Assembly (NCBI GenBank): GCA_963827905.1
Contig: CAWHCB010000013.1
Location: forward strand, 49,560-113,559
Length of the DNA: 64,000 nt
Origin: JACXTP01 sp963827905
GTDB lineage: Archaea; Thermoplasmatota; Thermoplasmata; Methanomassiliicoccales; UBA472
Direction: 5' to 3'
The notes beneath the pieces are model-generated. The model ran no database searches. It worked only from the letters and a program-made list of their open reading frames with translations, and had not been told where the DNA came from. Below are positions 18,601 to 26,484 of this stretch, one piece after another; within the stretch, counting starts at the first letter, position 1, and each line of letters opens with the position of its first letter. The position numbers and the translations under genes were made by a program.

Positions 18601-19754
18601 ATGCTGCCCAGCACCTCCTGCTTGTTCGGGGCGGTGGAATGCAGTTCCAGGCAATGGTCGCCCAGGCCGCACTGGTCCAGACGGCGCTTCACCACCTCCA
18701 GTGCCGCCATCTTCTCGCTGACGAAGAGCACGGTGCGCCCCTGGGCCAGCGTCTCGGCGATGATGTTGGTGATGGTCTGGCTCTTTCCGGTCCCGGGCGG
18801 TCCTTGCAGCACCAGGTTGTCTCCGCGCTTCACCGCCTCGATGGCATCCATCTGGCTCGAGTCGGCGTCCAAGACCTGGAAGGTGCGCAGCGGGTCCGGC
18901 TCCCCCAGGTCCGCCTCCTGGGATGGCTTCCTGAGCATCGTCGGGTCGCCGGCCATGGCCCTCAGCACCGGGTGCTTGGCGATCTCGCCCTCGTTGAGGA
19001 GCATGTCCTCGTAGATCACCACCTTGGCGAAGGTGAAGAGGCCGATGAAGGGCTGCTCCATGGTGACCGACCAACCGTTCCTGCGGGCGAAGAGCGGATG
19101 GAGGTTTTGCACATAGGCCTTGACATCAAAGGCGTCCAGGTCCTCGGGCGGTGATGGCAGGTCAAGGCCCAGTTCTTTCTTGGCCTTGAGGACCAGGGCG
19201 GGGTTGAGGAAGACCTCGTCCCCCTCCATCTGCAAGGTGTGCGCACCTATGACCCCCTTCTTGACCAGGGATACGGGCACCAGTAGGATCGGGGCGATGT
19301 GCATGTCGTCCTTCTCGTCCTCCTTCCAATGCAGCTCCCCGAAGGCCACGAACAAGGCGTTGATGCCCTGCTCCCGTTGGTAGCTGCCCGCTTTGTAACG
19401 GAGGTTGCCGAGGACCTTCTCGGTATAGGGGTTGAGGGTGGAGGGGGCCTCCTTCCCGCTCGCCAGGCCGACATAGTTGTACAGCTGGCACTCACGACCA
19501 CCGCTCTGGCTCTCCTTGAAGTCGTCCCGGAACTTCTCGCACCAGATGCCTTGCTTGATCCTGTCGACGACCAGGTCCTTGAACACATGCACCGGGTCCG
19601 GGTCGCGGACGATGAGCGTGGCCGACTTGGTCTTCTTGTAGTTCAACAGGCGGTTGCGCAGGCTAAGGTCGATCAGTTGGGCCTCCCATTGCTGCACCTT
19701 CTTGGCCACCACATCTTCCATCTCAGGACACCTCATCATGAAAGGGCGGAACAC
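15661..19754 (-). CDS. DUF4011-helicase-nuclease, Hhe-like (two frameshifts)
   Basis: The reconstructed protein has about 1,364 residues. Its start is MFRPFMMRCPEMEDVV or, more likely, MEDVV at 19721. The N-terminal DUF4011 domain has LIDLSLRNRLLNY. Superfamily 1 helicase motifs follow: Walker A GPPGTGKSQT (about 318), DEASQ Walker B (about 950, after a long insertion), GDNKQLPP, GDERDVMVFS and VAITRAKKAV. The C-terminus matches the Vsr/DUF559-like MTES_1575 nuclease fold (YRVDLAIM, ILCDGEPY, ARDRERLRSDVL, RLWSEEW). The Leu in ILCDG occupies a place where relatives often have Glu, so activity is uncertain. Net +1 frame changes lie near 18155 and 18040. The same domain order occurs in the antiphage protein Hhe. 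It is divergent from the TIM-barrel gene. Confidence 0.8.
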
Positions 19755-19797
19755 CGATTATAATCCATTGGTCCCTTTCCTTGGATGCGATGACTAT

Positions 19798-19835
19798 TTT
19801 AATTTAATATAAAATATTAAAAAGTTTTATAAATC
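19798..19835. promoter_or_regulatory. AT-rich divergent promoter region
   Basis: Nearly uninterrupted A/T sequence between the helicase start and the TIM-barrel gene includes TTTAATATAAAA and TTTTATAAAT. It can supply TATA boxes in both directions. The contrast with the surrounding 60-odd percent GC is sharp. Confidence 0.55.
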
Positions 19836-19899
19836 CGGAGAGGCGTTAAATAATACCTCCTTCATACCGATATGCTCATCCCAGGGTGGTATTCTATTT

Positions 19900-20984
19900 A
19901 TGATTAGATTCGGTCCGGCTGGTATCCCTCTTTCTTGTAAAGGTCGCACGATTAAGGACGGAATAGAGGATGTGCACAACCTCGGGCTGAACGCCATGGA
20001 GGTCCAGATGGTGCGCGTCAACGTCGTGGAGCGCTTGCCGGAGGAGGACGAGGTGGGCCTCACCCCCCTGGAGGTGCAGAGCGACCTCATAATCGAGATG
20101 GTGCGCCGCAAGGGCAAGAAGAGCACCATCATCAACAACGTCAACGAGAAGATCAAGGAGGACGACACCCTCATCACCCTGGCCTCAGGCCTGGTGCAGA
20201 ACTTCCAGGAGCTCCATGCCCTGGGAAAGATGGGCAAGGAACTGGATGTCGCGCTCTCCATGCACACCCCCTATTATATGGACATGACCTCCGGCAACGA
20301 GCTCACCCAGAAGAGCATGGACTCCATACGCTGGGCCGGGCTGCTCACCAACCAGATCGAGGGGGACCTGGTGGTCACCCACATCGGTCTTTATGGCGAC
20401 CTGAGCAAGTCCAAGGCGGCCGAGGCCATCACCGAGCGCGTCGGTGGACGTGATGGACTGGTGGAAGAAGAACAAGCTCACGCCCCCACCTCGGCTTCGA
20501 GACCTCGGGCCGGCAGGAGGTCTTCGGCACCCTGGAGGAGATCCTGGAGCTGAGCGACCAGATCGATGGAGTGGTGCCGGTGCTGAACTTCGCCCACCTG
20601 CATGCCAGGCAGAACGGCACCCTGCGGGAGCCGCAGGACTTCGGGGAGCTGTTCGACAAGGTGCGCCGCCAGGTGGACGGCCACTTCTACACTCACTTCT
20701 CTGGCGTGGAGCACGAGGGCGGGAACGAGAAGCGCGTCACCCCCATCAAGAAGGGCGACCTGCGCTTCGAGCCGTTGGCCGAGTTCCTGGCCGACGAGAA
20801 CCCCGATTGCACCATCATATCCAGCTCACCGCTCCTCGAGCATGACGCCATGTACATGAAGGTCATCTACGAGCGCATCCTCACCAAGAAGGTCTCCAAG
20901 GACACCAAGGTCCAGAAGAAGGACAAGGGAAAGTCCAAGCAGCAGGACGACTATGACTTCGACGACGAGGATGAGGACGATTGA
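19900..20984 (+). CDS. Endonuclease IV-like TIM-barrel protein (two frameshifts)
   Basis: The protein belongs to the xylose-isomerase/endonuclease IV TIM-barrel superfamily. It opens MIRFGPAGIPLSCKGR, then NLGLNAMEVQMVRV, LSMHTPYYMD and VVTHIGLYGD, the His- and Asp-containing strand ends that bind metals in this fold. Net +1 frame changes occur near 20440 and 20490. After them come GFETSGRQEVFGTLEE, VVPVLNFAHLHA and HFSGVEHEGGNE. The C-terminus ends in a Lys-rich then very acidic tail (DFDDEDEDD). Endonuclease IV relatives cleave DNA at abasic sites, but some family members are sugar isomerases, so activity is tentative. The stop overlaps the TTG start of the next gene by 4 nt. Confidence 0.72.
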
Positions 20985-21522
20985 AGGACACCTCCGCCTA
21001 CATACTCAATGAGGTCAAGACGGCCATCGAGAAGGTGGACGACAGCAAGGTCGACGAGATCGTCGACGCCATCATCGCCGCCAAGACCATTTTCATCTAC
21101 GGGGTGGGCCGGTCGGGCCTGGTCGGGCAAGTCCTTCGCCGTCCGCCTGGTGCAGATGGGACTGGACGTGCACTTCGTCGGTGACATGACCACCCCCATC
21201 GTGGAGTCGGACGACCTGGTGATCATCATCTCCAACACCGGCGAGACCATGTCCGCGGTGCAGACCGCCAACATCGTGCGCCGCATCGGTGCCAAGGTGG
21301 TATGCGTGACCTCGGCGGCCCATTCCAAGCTCGGGATCCGCCTCGAACATCATTCTGGAGATCACGCCCTGCCGGGACGAGCAGCGAAGAAGTACGCGCC
21401 GCTGGGAACCATTGTTCGAGGTGGCCACGCTCGTCATGATGGACTCCATGGTGCCGATGCTGATGACCCGGCTCAACCAGAACGAGGGATCATTGCGGCG
21501 CCGGCATGCCATCTGGGTCTGA
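20981..21522 (+). CDS. hxlB: 3-hexulose-6-phosphate isomerase, SIS domain (two frameshifts)
   Basis: A SIS-domain sugar-phosphate isomerase of about 180 residues. It has FIYGVGRSG at the phosphate-binding start of the domain, then AVRLVQMGLDVHFVGDMTTP, IIISNTGETMS and VVCVTSAAHSKLG, which together match archaeal PHI. Frame changes (+1 each) occur near 21125 and 21345. The last frame supplies ATLVMMDSMVPMLM and the stop at 21522. PHI interconverts hexulose-6-phosphate and fructose-6-phosphate, which in archaea lets ribulose-5-phosphate be made without the oxidative pentose pathway. The start is a TTG overlapping the upstream stop. The 3' end overlaps the convergent JAMM gene by 33 nt. Confidence 0.8.
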
Positions 21523-22161
21523 GCGCACCCTTCTGTTCCGGACCGTCTCCCCATAGTAGGGGTTCTGGAACTCGTCCCAGTATATCGCGAACGGTCGCTC
21601 CACCGCCTTGCCATCCCTGATGGCGAAGGCGTCGATGTCCATCTGCACCGGGTCGATGACCATGGCGCTGTGCCAGGGACGATCGAACATGCGCATCTGG
21701 GTGTCGACATCGGTCTCGGAGAGGAAGCAACCGTGGCCCGGATGGGAATGGTACCAGCCGACCAGCACATAGTTGAAATCGGCGGTATCCAGTGTGCAGA
21801 ACAGGTCCTCGAGACCCCCCCGTTCGAACCGAACGCTCACCGATGTCGCCTCCAGCGAGGTGGTGGCCACGTCCTTGACGACGGTATAGGTCACGTTGCG
21901 GAAACGATGCACCGTCCCGAGCAGGAACCCCATCACCTCCAGCCTCTCCTCCTTCTTGCTCAAGGCATGGTTGCGGATCCGCTCCTCCGCCAACTTGGAC
22001 AGGTAAAGCTCCAACCCCTGTCGTTCTTGGCGGCAATACTTCTTCATCGCCCCTCGGCCTAGCCATTTGTGCGGCGCTATGCGTTCCGATGGCGGCGGGA
22101 CCTTGTCGGCGACCTCCAGGTCCTTCGATGCGATGATGGAGGGCGGTCGGATCAGCGGCAC
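21490..22161 (-). CDS. JAMM/MPN+ deubiquitinase-like protease, Rpn11-like
   Basis: This Zn-metalloprotease has the full JAMM motif: Glu in LEVMGFLLG, then GWYHSHPGHGCFLSETD giving H-x-H-x7-S-x2-D. It continues with VIDPVQMDIDAFAI, an arrangement very like eukaryotic Rpn11 and CSN5. Such enzymes cleave the isopeptide bond after ubiquitin, or trim ubiquitin precursors. It is the last gene of the E1-Ubl-E2-JAMM module. As written it is fused in frame to the E2 gene. However, removing one base from the GGG run at 22212-22214 gives E2 its own stop at 22152 and leaves this gene a GTG start at 22161 (an ATG at 22047 is also possible). It converges with hxlB. Confidence 0.85.
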   Translation of the reverse strand: MPLIRPPSIIASKDLEVADKVPPPSERIAPHKWLGRGAMKKYCRQERQGLELYLSKLAEERIRNHALSKKEERLEVMGFLLGTVHRFRNVTYTVVKDVATTSLEATSVSVRFERGGLEDLFCTLDTADFNYVLVGWYHSHPGHGCFLSETDVDTQMRMFDRPWHSAMVIDPVQMDIDAFAIRDGKAVERPFAIYWDEFQNPYYGETVRNRRVRSDPDGMPAPQ

Positions 22162-22659
22162 ACCACCTTGGGCTGCGCCGGCACGACCAGGGGAACGACA
22201 TCGACGCTCTTGGGCATTGAAGTACTGGGCGGCCCGGGTGCAGCTCTCCGTTCCGAACGGGCTTGACCCATTGGGGGATATGAGCAGCATCTCGATGCCC
22301 TTGATGAAGGTGACCAGGTTGGAGTTGAACGACCACCCCTCCAACAACCGGGTGCAGAGATGGCCCCCGTCCTCCGGCATCATGATGTTGGGATGGAATA
22401 TCGGTGTGAGCCAGATGATCATGGGCTTCTCGAAGGGATAGTTCTTGGTGATGATCATGCGAAAGCGATGGTCGTACCGGTAAACCACCTTCTCCCCCTC
22501 CAGCACCGGACCGGGCACTTTGGGCAAGCCCACCTCGATCGAGACCGGGAAGACCGCCATCTCTGGGTCGGAGAGTCTCATGGTGGCGCGGGAGCCTCTC
22601 TCGCAGGCCGTGACCTCATTGGCCAATCTGGACCGGAGGATCTCGATGGGTAAGGGCAT
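22152..22659 (-). CDS. E2-like ubiquitin-conjugating enzyme (UBC fold)
   Basis: About 168 residues with canonical E2 architecture. An N-terminal helix (RLANEVTAC) and beta-sheet are followed by YPFEKPMIIWLT, the HPN motif (89-91), and the putative catalytic Cys102 in GGHLCTRLLEGWS, then a KGIEMLLISPNGSSPF helix and turn. A typical HPN-to-Cys spacing of about 8 is stretched to 11 by an insertion. As written the frame runs on into the JAMM gene through an Arg/Gly-rich stretch. Dropping one C of a CCC run instead gives the more protein-like ending VDVVPLVVPAQPKVVCR and a stop. The start overlaps the Ubl stop by one base. The enzyme would carry the Ubl as a thioester from E1 to targets. Confidence 0.82.
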
Positions 22660-22895
22660 CAGGCCCCGCCCTCGGGGTCGGGGATGAGCTCCAGTTCATC
22701 GCTGTCGGCGATGCCGGACTGGGCCACGCTCTGCTGCCCCCTAAGCAGGCGCTTGCCCTTGCGGATGACATAGGCCCCATCGTCCTTGTTCCAGAAGGCC
22801 GAAGCTCCCTGAATGATCTCCTGGACGGTGTTCTCCCCCTCAAGTTCCATATCGACGGTGCCGCCCGTCTCCGCGTTCCTGATCCTTACGTTCAT
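22659..22895 (-). CDS. Ubiquitin-like modifier protein with C-terminal Gly-Gly-Ala
   Basis: A 78-residue beta-grasp protein starting MNVRIRNAETGG. The pattern of two strands, a helix (ENTVQEIIQGASAFW), and three further strands with IRKGKRLLRGQQSV and a DSDELELIPD ending is that of ubiquitin. The tail is PEGGA: a diglycine followed by one extra Ala, so a protease must remove one residue before activation, as for eukaryotic ubiquitin precursors. The JAMM enzyme two genes on is the obvious candidate. There are no Cys residues. A GTG one codon earlier is an alternative start. An AT-rich promoter-like box lies in the 78-nt gap from the E1 gene, so the modifier may also be expressed separately. 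Confidence 0.85.
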   Translation of the reverse strand: MNVRIRNAETGGTVDMELEGENTVQEIIQGASAFWNKDDGAYVIRKGKRLLRGQQSVAQSGIADSDELELIPDPEGGA

Positions 22896-22930
22896 CACAA
22901 CGACCGGACCTGTGGGAGGGTGCGGGGCTT

Positions 22931-22945
22931 TTTAATGACTTTCGA
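22931..22945 (-). promoter_or_regulatory. Candidate internal TATA box for the Ubl gene
   Basis: A run read on the minus strand as TCATTAAAAAG lies 36-45 nt before the Ubl start, inside the only sizeable gap of the E1-Ubl-E2-JAMM cluster. It could give the modifier higher expression than its enzymes, as is common for Ubl systems. Confidence 0.4.
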
Positions 22946-22976
22946 TTAGAATTAGGTTTACGGATAATGAGAATAT

Positions 22977-23764
22977 TCAGCCGTGGTTGGGGCAGTCCGG
23001 GTCCAGCTCCAACTCGTAGCATTCGCTGCGGACCAAGGATCCATCATAGTACTCGACATGCCTGATGCAGGCCTCGGTTCGGCCGGAGATCACCTTCAAC
23101 GCCTCCCGCACCTGCATAGCGGCGATGATGCTGCTGGTGGTGATCTCGGCGGCGATCTTGCGTTCGTGCACCACCACCTCCGCCCCGGTGCAGCTGAACC
23201 TCCTCTCCAGTATCCTCTGGTGGCTATTGTTCATGGCGCATTGCAGACACGGCGTGGCGGGGGGCAGGACCACTTGGACCTTCCCTCTGAAACCGTCGGT
23301 CCCACCATCGATGTAGGGGACCTTGGCATGACAGGCCTGGGCGTTGAGGTGCAATCGGGCGGCGATGTTGTCCAGGCAACCGAATATGACGTCGTGACCA
23401 GAGAACATCTCCGTTCCCATCTCCTCCACTTTCCCCTCCAGGACGGATATCTCGACAATCCGGTGCCAGTTCGACGGCGCGCTGGGCCACGACCTCCACC
23501 TTTGCCCGGGAGCTCTCGGCATCGCCCTCTCGAAAGAAGACGCATCGGTTAAGGTTGGACCGCACCACCCGGTCCATGTCCACTATGGTGATGTCCTGCA
23601 CCCCTGAAAGGACCAGGTCCTTGACCACCTCGTTGCCCAGGGCGCCCGACGCCCACCACCAGGCACTTGGCCCTCCGCACCGCCTCCATATCCAACCAGC
23701 TGATGCGCCTGGACCGATCGTAACGGTCCTCATCGATGAAGCCCGGTCGTATGCGATCGGTCAT
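22977..23764 (-). CDS. E1-like ubiquitin-activating enzyme, ThiF/MoeB fold (two frameshifts)
   Basis: A single-domain adenylating enzyme of about 261 residues. It has the GVGALG nucleotide loop (39-44, restored by dropping one C of the CCC at 23645-23647), DMDRVVRSNLNRC, the C-terminal FGCLDNIAARLHLN loop that binds the Ubl tail and Mg-ATP, and PCLQC (172, 175) paired with CPNH (257, 260) as a likely zinc site. Cys191, in RRFSCTGAE, lies where MoeB and UBA3-type E1s have their active Cys. A second net +1 change lies near 23465. It would adenylate the Ubl C-terminus and, via Cys191, pass it to the E2. It starts 9 nt after an antiporter gene, so it may be cotranscribed with it. Confidence 0.85.
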
Positions 23765-23773
23765 TTTTCGACC

Positions 23774-24250
23774 TCAGGTCAGGATCAGCACCAAGGCGAT
23801 GAACACCACGTAGAAGCCCCCTGCCAGGAGCAATGCCGAGGGCTTGAGCTCGGTGGCGGTGGCCCGGAGGTACAAGATGCTCGCCGACATCAACGCGATG
23901 AGGATGCTGATGGCCATGAGCACCCCCGTCGGTTCGCTGAGGTCGATGTGCCATGAAGTGAGCAATACCCCGATGGTGACGGGGAAGCAGCTCTGGAACA
24001 CCATGGCCCCAGTTATGTTGCCGATGGCGTAGGTGTCCTTCCCCTCCTTCACCCACAGATAGCTGTTGAACATCTCCGGAAGCTCGGTGGCGATGGGGGC
24101 GATTATCAATGCCAATATGGTGGCGCTTATTCCGGCCACGGCGGCCAAGGCCTCTACCTGGTCGACGAAGATGATGGCCCCGATGATGATCCCGGCCAGG
24201 CCTAAGAACAACTGTATCAGGACCAAGGGCAGGTTCGGCTCGATCCCCAT
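23774..24250 (-). CDS. Sodium/calcium exchanger family protein, C-terminal half
   Basis: A 158-residue membrane protein with about five helices. It carries the alpha-2 repeat of the CaCA superfamily, APIATELPEMFNSYLW, plus GNITGAMVFQSCFPV, which forms half of the ion pathway. Full-length members have two such repeats in one chain; the first repeat is encoded by the upstream ORF that stops at 24290. The start ATG 24250 is weakly defined, because another frame starting at 24290 overlaps the upstream stop and would need one indel. Given the other indels in the window, a split single gene is likely. The next gene, E1, follows by 9 nt. Confidence 0.72.
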   Translation of the reverse strand: MGIEPNLPLVLIQLFLGLAGIIIGAIIFVDQVEALAAVAGISATILALIIAPIATELPEMFNSYLWVKEGKDTYAIGNITGAMVFQSCFPVTIGVLLTSWHIDLSEPTGVLMAISILIALMSASILYLRATATELKPSALLLAGGFYVVFIALVLILT

Positions 24251-24289
24251 GACGCTTCCTTCGCACCATCCGTCCGGTCCTCATCGTCA

Positions 24290-24892
24290 TCAGAGGCGTA
24301 TTGGGTCAGGGGATCGGGACGGGCCCTTCCCGTTCAACCTATCCCATGCGCGATGGAGATAGAGGTCCTCGCGGTCGCACTCGGCGCAGCTCTCTCCCGT
24401 CCGCAGCGTCACCCAGGTGTAGTAAACGTAGAGGGGGATCAGGCTGCAGCCCACGATCCAACGCACCCAATCGTACTCCTCCGGGACGAAGGCGGTCAGG
24501 GCGGCGATGGTGTAGGCGACGAGGAAGAACTTCAGGTCCCTCCGGATCAACCTACCGTCGATCGCCAGCGAGACCCTTTTTCGCCTTCTCCGATACAGTA
24601 ATACCGCTATTCCAGTGACGAACAGGGCCAAGGTCGCCAGCATGAACGGCGACCCCAATATCGCCCCCACCCCGATCTCCTCCCCCGCCGCCCCTCCGAC
24701 GAAAAGGATGGCTATCAAGGGGACCAACGTCTCAGGCAAAGCCGTCCCGATGGCGGCCAGCACGCTCCCTACCGCGCCCTCGGCCAGGTTCAGCTTCTTG
24801 CCCAACCATTCCACGGCGTTGGTGAAGAACTCACAGCCGATCAATATCAGGGCGAAGCTGGCGATGAAGAGCACGATGTTCGTCGCATCCAT
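24290..24892 (-). CDS. Sodium/calcium exchanger family protein, N-terminal half
   Basis: A 200-residue membrane protein. After a first helix (IVLFIASFALILIGCEFF) it shows the alpha-1 repeat GTALPETLVPLIAI of cation/Ca2+ antiporters, followed by further helices. It ends in a hydrophilic linker (RLNGKGPSRSPDP) before the stop at 24290. The sequence just after the stop leads into the alpha-2 half. Together the two ORFs make one antiporter-sized protein of about 350 residues. It would exchange Na+ or H+ for Ca2+ or another divalent cation; the ion specificity is unknown. The stop between the halves is either real or an indel artefact. Confidence 0.72.
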   Translation of the reverse strand: MDATNIVLFIASFALILIGCEFFTNAVEWLGKKLNLAEGAVGSVLAAIGTALPETLVPLIAILFVGGAAGEEIGVGAILGSPFMLATLALFVTGIAVLLYRRRRKRVSLAIDGRLIRRDLKFFLVAYTIAALTAFVPEEYDWVRWIVGCSLIPLYVYYTWVTLRTGESCAECDREDLYLHRAWDRLNGKGPSRSPDPIRL

Positions 24893-24952
24893 GTGGGACC
24901 CTTTAGCGGCGGCACGACCGTTCCTGATATTTTAATCAATCGATGTGGGACC

Positions 24953-25216
24953 TCAGCCATCTCCATGGGCCGTCTCCCAGATCTTGAAGGTCCCATATAT
25001 CCCCCAGGCGACGGTTATCGCAGTGAAAAAGGTCGGGGTGAACCAATCCCCTTGAGGGTATGCGATGAGCCAGGAGATCGCAGCCAAAATGCCAGACACG
25101 CTACAGATGATTACTGTGTAGAGGATGAAATCGGAGAGCGGGGTGAAACTGTAATACCCCGACGATTCGGCTATGCCCTCGGTGATGACGAACGGCTCCA
25201 GTTTCTCTAATTCCAT
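24953..25216 (-). CDS. Small membrane protein, 87 residues
   Basis: I do not recognise this protein. It has a soluble 30-residue N-terminus (MELEKLEPFVITEGIAES) and two hydrophobic helices, at about residues 30-50 and 57-77, with a short polar C-terminus. It is the first gene of the minus-strand run that continues through the antiporter and the ubiquitin-like module, 60 nt before the next ORF. The intergenic DNA upstream (25217-25362) is shared with divergent trpS. Its role is unknown. Confidence 0.55.
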   Translation of the reverse strand: MELEKLEPFVITEGIAESSGYYSFTPLSDFILYTVIICSVSGILAAISWLIAYPQGDWFTPTFFTAITVAWGIYGTFKIWETAHGDG

Positions 25217-25362
25217 CTCCTCGTTCGCCTTCGCCTCGACCGCATAGACCCGTGATGGGCCTCCTCCTCCATCTCCACACCGTCATCACATTCATTGTGC
25301 GAATAATCAATTTGCCGCCAAGGATTTATTACGCCTCCAAGCGTTGTCCGCCCACCGGTGCG

Positions 25363-26484
25363 ATGATGAACGACTTCAAGGTCACCCCCTGGGAGGTGAG
25401 CGGGGACATCGATTACGACGAACTGATCACCCGCTTTGGGACGAAAAGGATCGATGAGGAGATGCTCCATCGCCTGGCCAAGTACGGTCCGCTGCATCCG
25501 ATGCTGCGCCGGGGCGTCTTCTATTCCCAGAGGGACCTGGAATGGATACTGGACCAGTACGACAAGGGCAACAAGTTCTTCCTGTACACTGGCCGAGGGC
25601 CGTCCGGTCACATCCATCTCGGTCACCTGACCCCTTGGATATTCAACAAGTGGATCCAGGACACCTTCGACGTCAAACTATACTTCCAGATGACCGACGA
25701 CGAGAAGTTCCTCTTCAACGACAACCTCTCCCTGAAGGACACCAAGAACTTCGCTTATGAGAACGCGCTGGACGTCATCGCCCTAGGTTTCGACCCGGCC
25801 AAGACCAAGATCGTGCTGGACACTGACTGCATCAAGCTCCTCTACCCTCTGGCCTTGGAGGTGGCGAAGCGGGTGACGTTCTCGACCGCCAAGGCGGTCT
25901 TCGGCTTCGACAACAGCAACAACATCGGCGAGATATTCTATACCAGCGTACAGGCGGCGCCTTGCTTCATAGAGCATGCCCTGTATGGGAAGGCCACCCC
26001 ATGCCTCATTCCCTGCGGCATCGACCAGGACGCGCATTTCCGGGTGGCCAGGGACGTGGCGCCGATGATCGGCATGCCCAAGCCGGCCCTGCTGCATTCC
26101 AAGATGTTCCCCAGCCTCAGCGGGGGGGACAAGATGTCCTCCTCCGAGCCGAACACCACCATCTTCACCACCGACAACCCCAAGACGGTGAAGAAGAAGA
26201 TCGGCCAGGCGTTCACTGGCGGGGCGGTGTCGGTGGAGGAGCAGAGGAAGAACGGCGGCAGGCCGGACATCTGCGCGGTGTTCAAGTACCAGTTCATACT
26301 CTTCGAGCCAAGCGACGAAGCGGTCGATCGTTTGGCCGAACGCTGCCGGAAGGGGGAGGTCCTATGCGGAGAGTGCAAACAGATCCTGACCGAGCGGATC
26401 ACGAAGTTCCTGGAAGTGCACCAGCAGAAAAGGGAAGAGGCGAAGGAGAAGGTACAGGACTTCATGCTGAGCTCGAAATGCTGA
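25363..26484 (+). CDS. trpS: Tryptophanyl-tRNA synthetase (archaeal/eukaryal type)
   Basis: A complete class I synthetase of 373 residues. The N-terminus MMNDFKVTPWEVSG is typical of archaeal/eukaryal TrpRS. The HIGH-like signature is in GRGPSGHIHLGHLTPW and the KMSKS-like one is KMSSSEPN. It charges tRNA-Trp. ATG 25366 is an equally possible start. The stop overlaps the ATG of trmO by 7 nt, so the two are translationally coupled. pheS follows 37 nt further on. Confidence 0.96.
   Translation: MMNDFKVTPWEVSGDIDYDELITRFGTKRIDEEMLHRLAKYGPLHPMLRRGVFYSQRDLEWILDQYDKGNKFFLYTGRGPSGHIHLGHLTPWIFNKWIQDTFDVKLYFQMTDDEKFLFNDNLSLKDTKNFAYENALDVIALGFDPAKTKIVLDTDCIKLLYPLALEVAKRVTFSTAKAVFGFDNSNNIGEIFYTSVQAAPCFIEHALYGKATPCLIPCGIDQDAHFRVARDVAPMIGMPKPALLHSKMFPSLSGGDKMSSSEPNTTIFTTDNPKTVKKKIGQAFTGGAVSVEEQRKNGGRPDICAVFKYQFILFEPSDEAVDRLAERCRKGEVLCGECKQILTERITKFLEVHQQKREEAKEKVQDFMLSSKC

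Noticed and set aside
21490..22659. A genuine E2-JAMM fusion protein
   Set aside because: The join is not protein-like, and removing a single base restores two overlapping genes; held open only until reads are checked.
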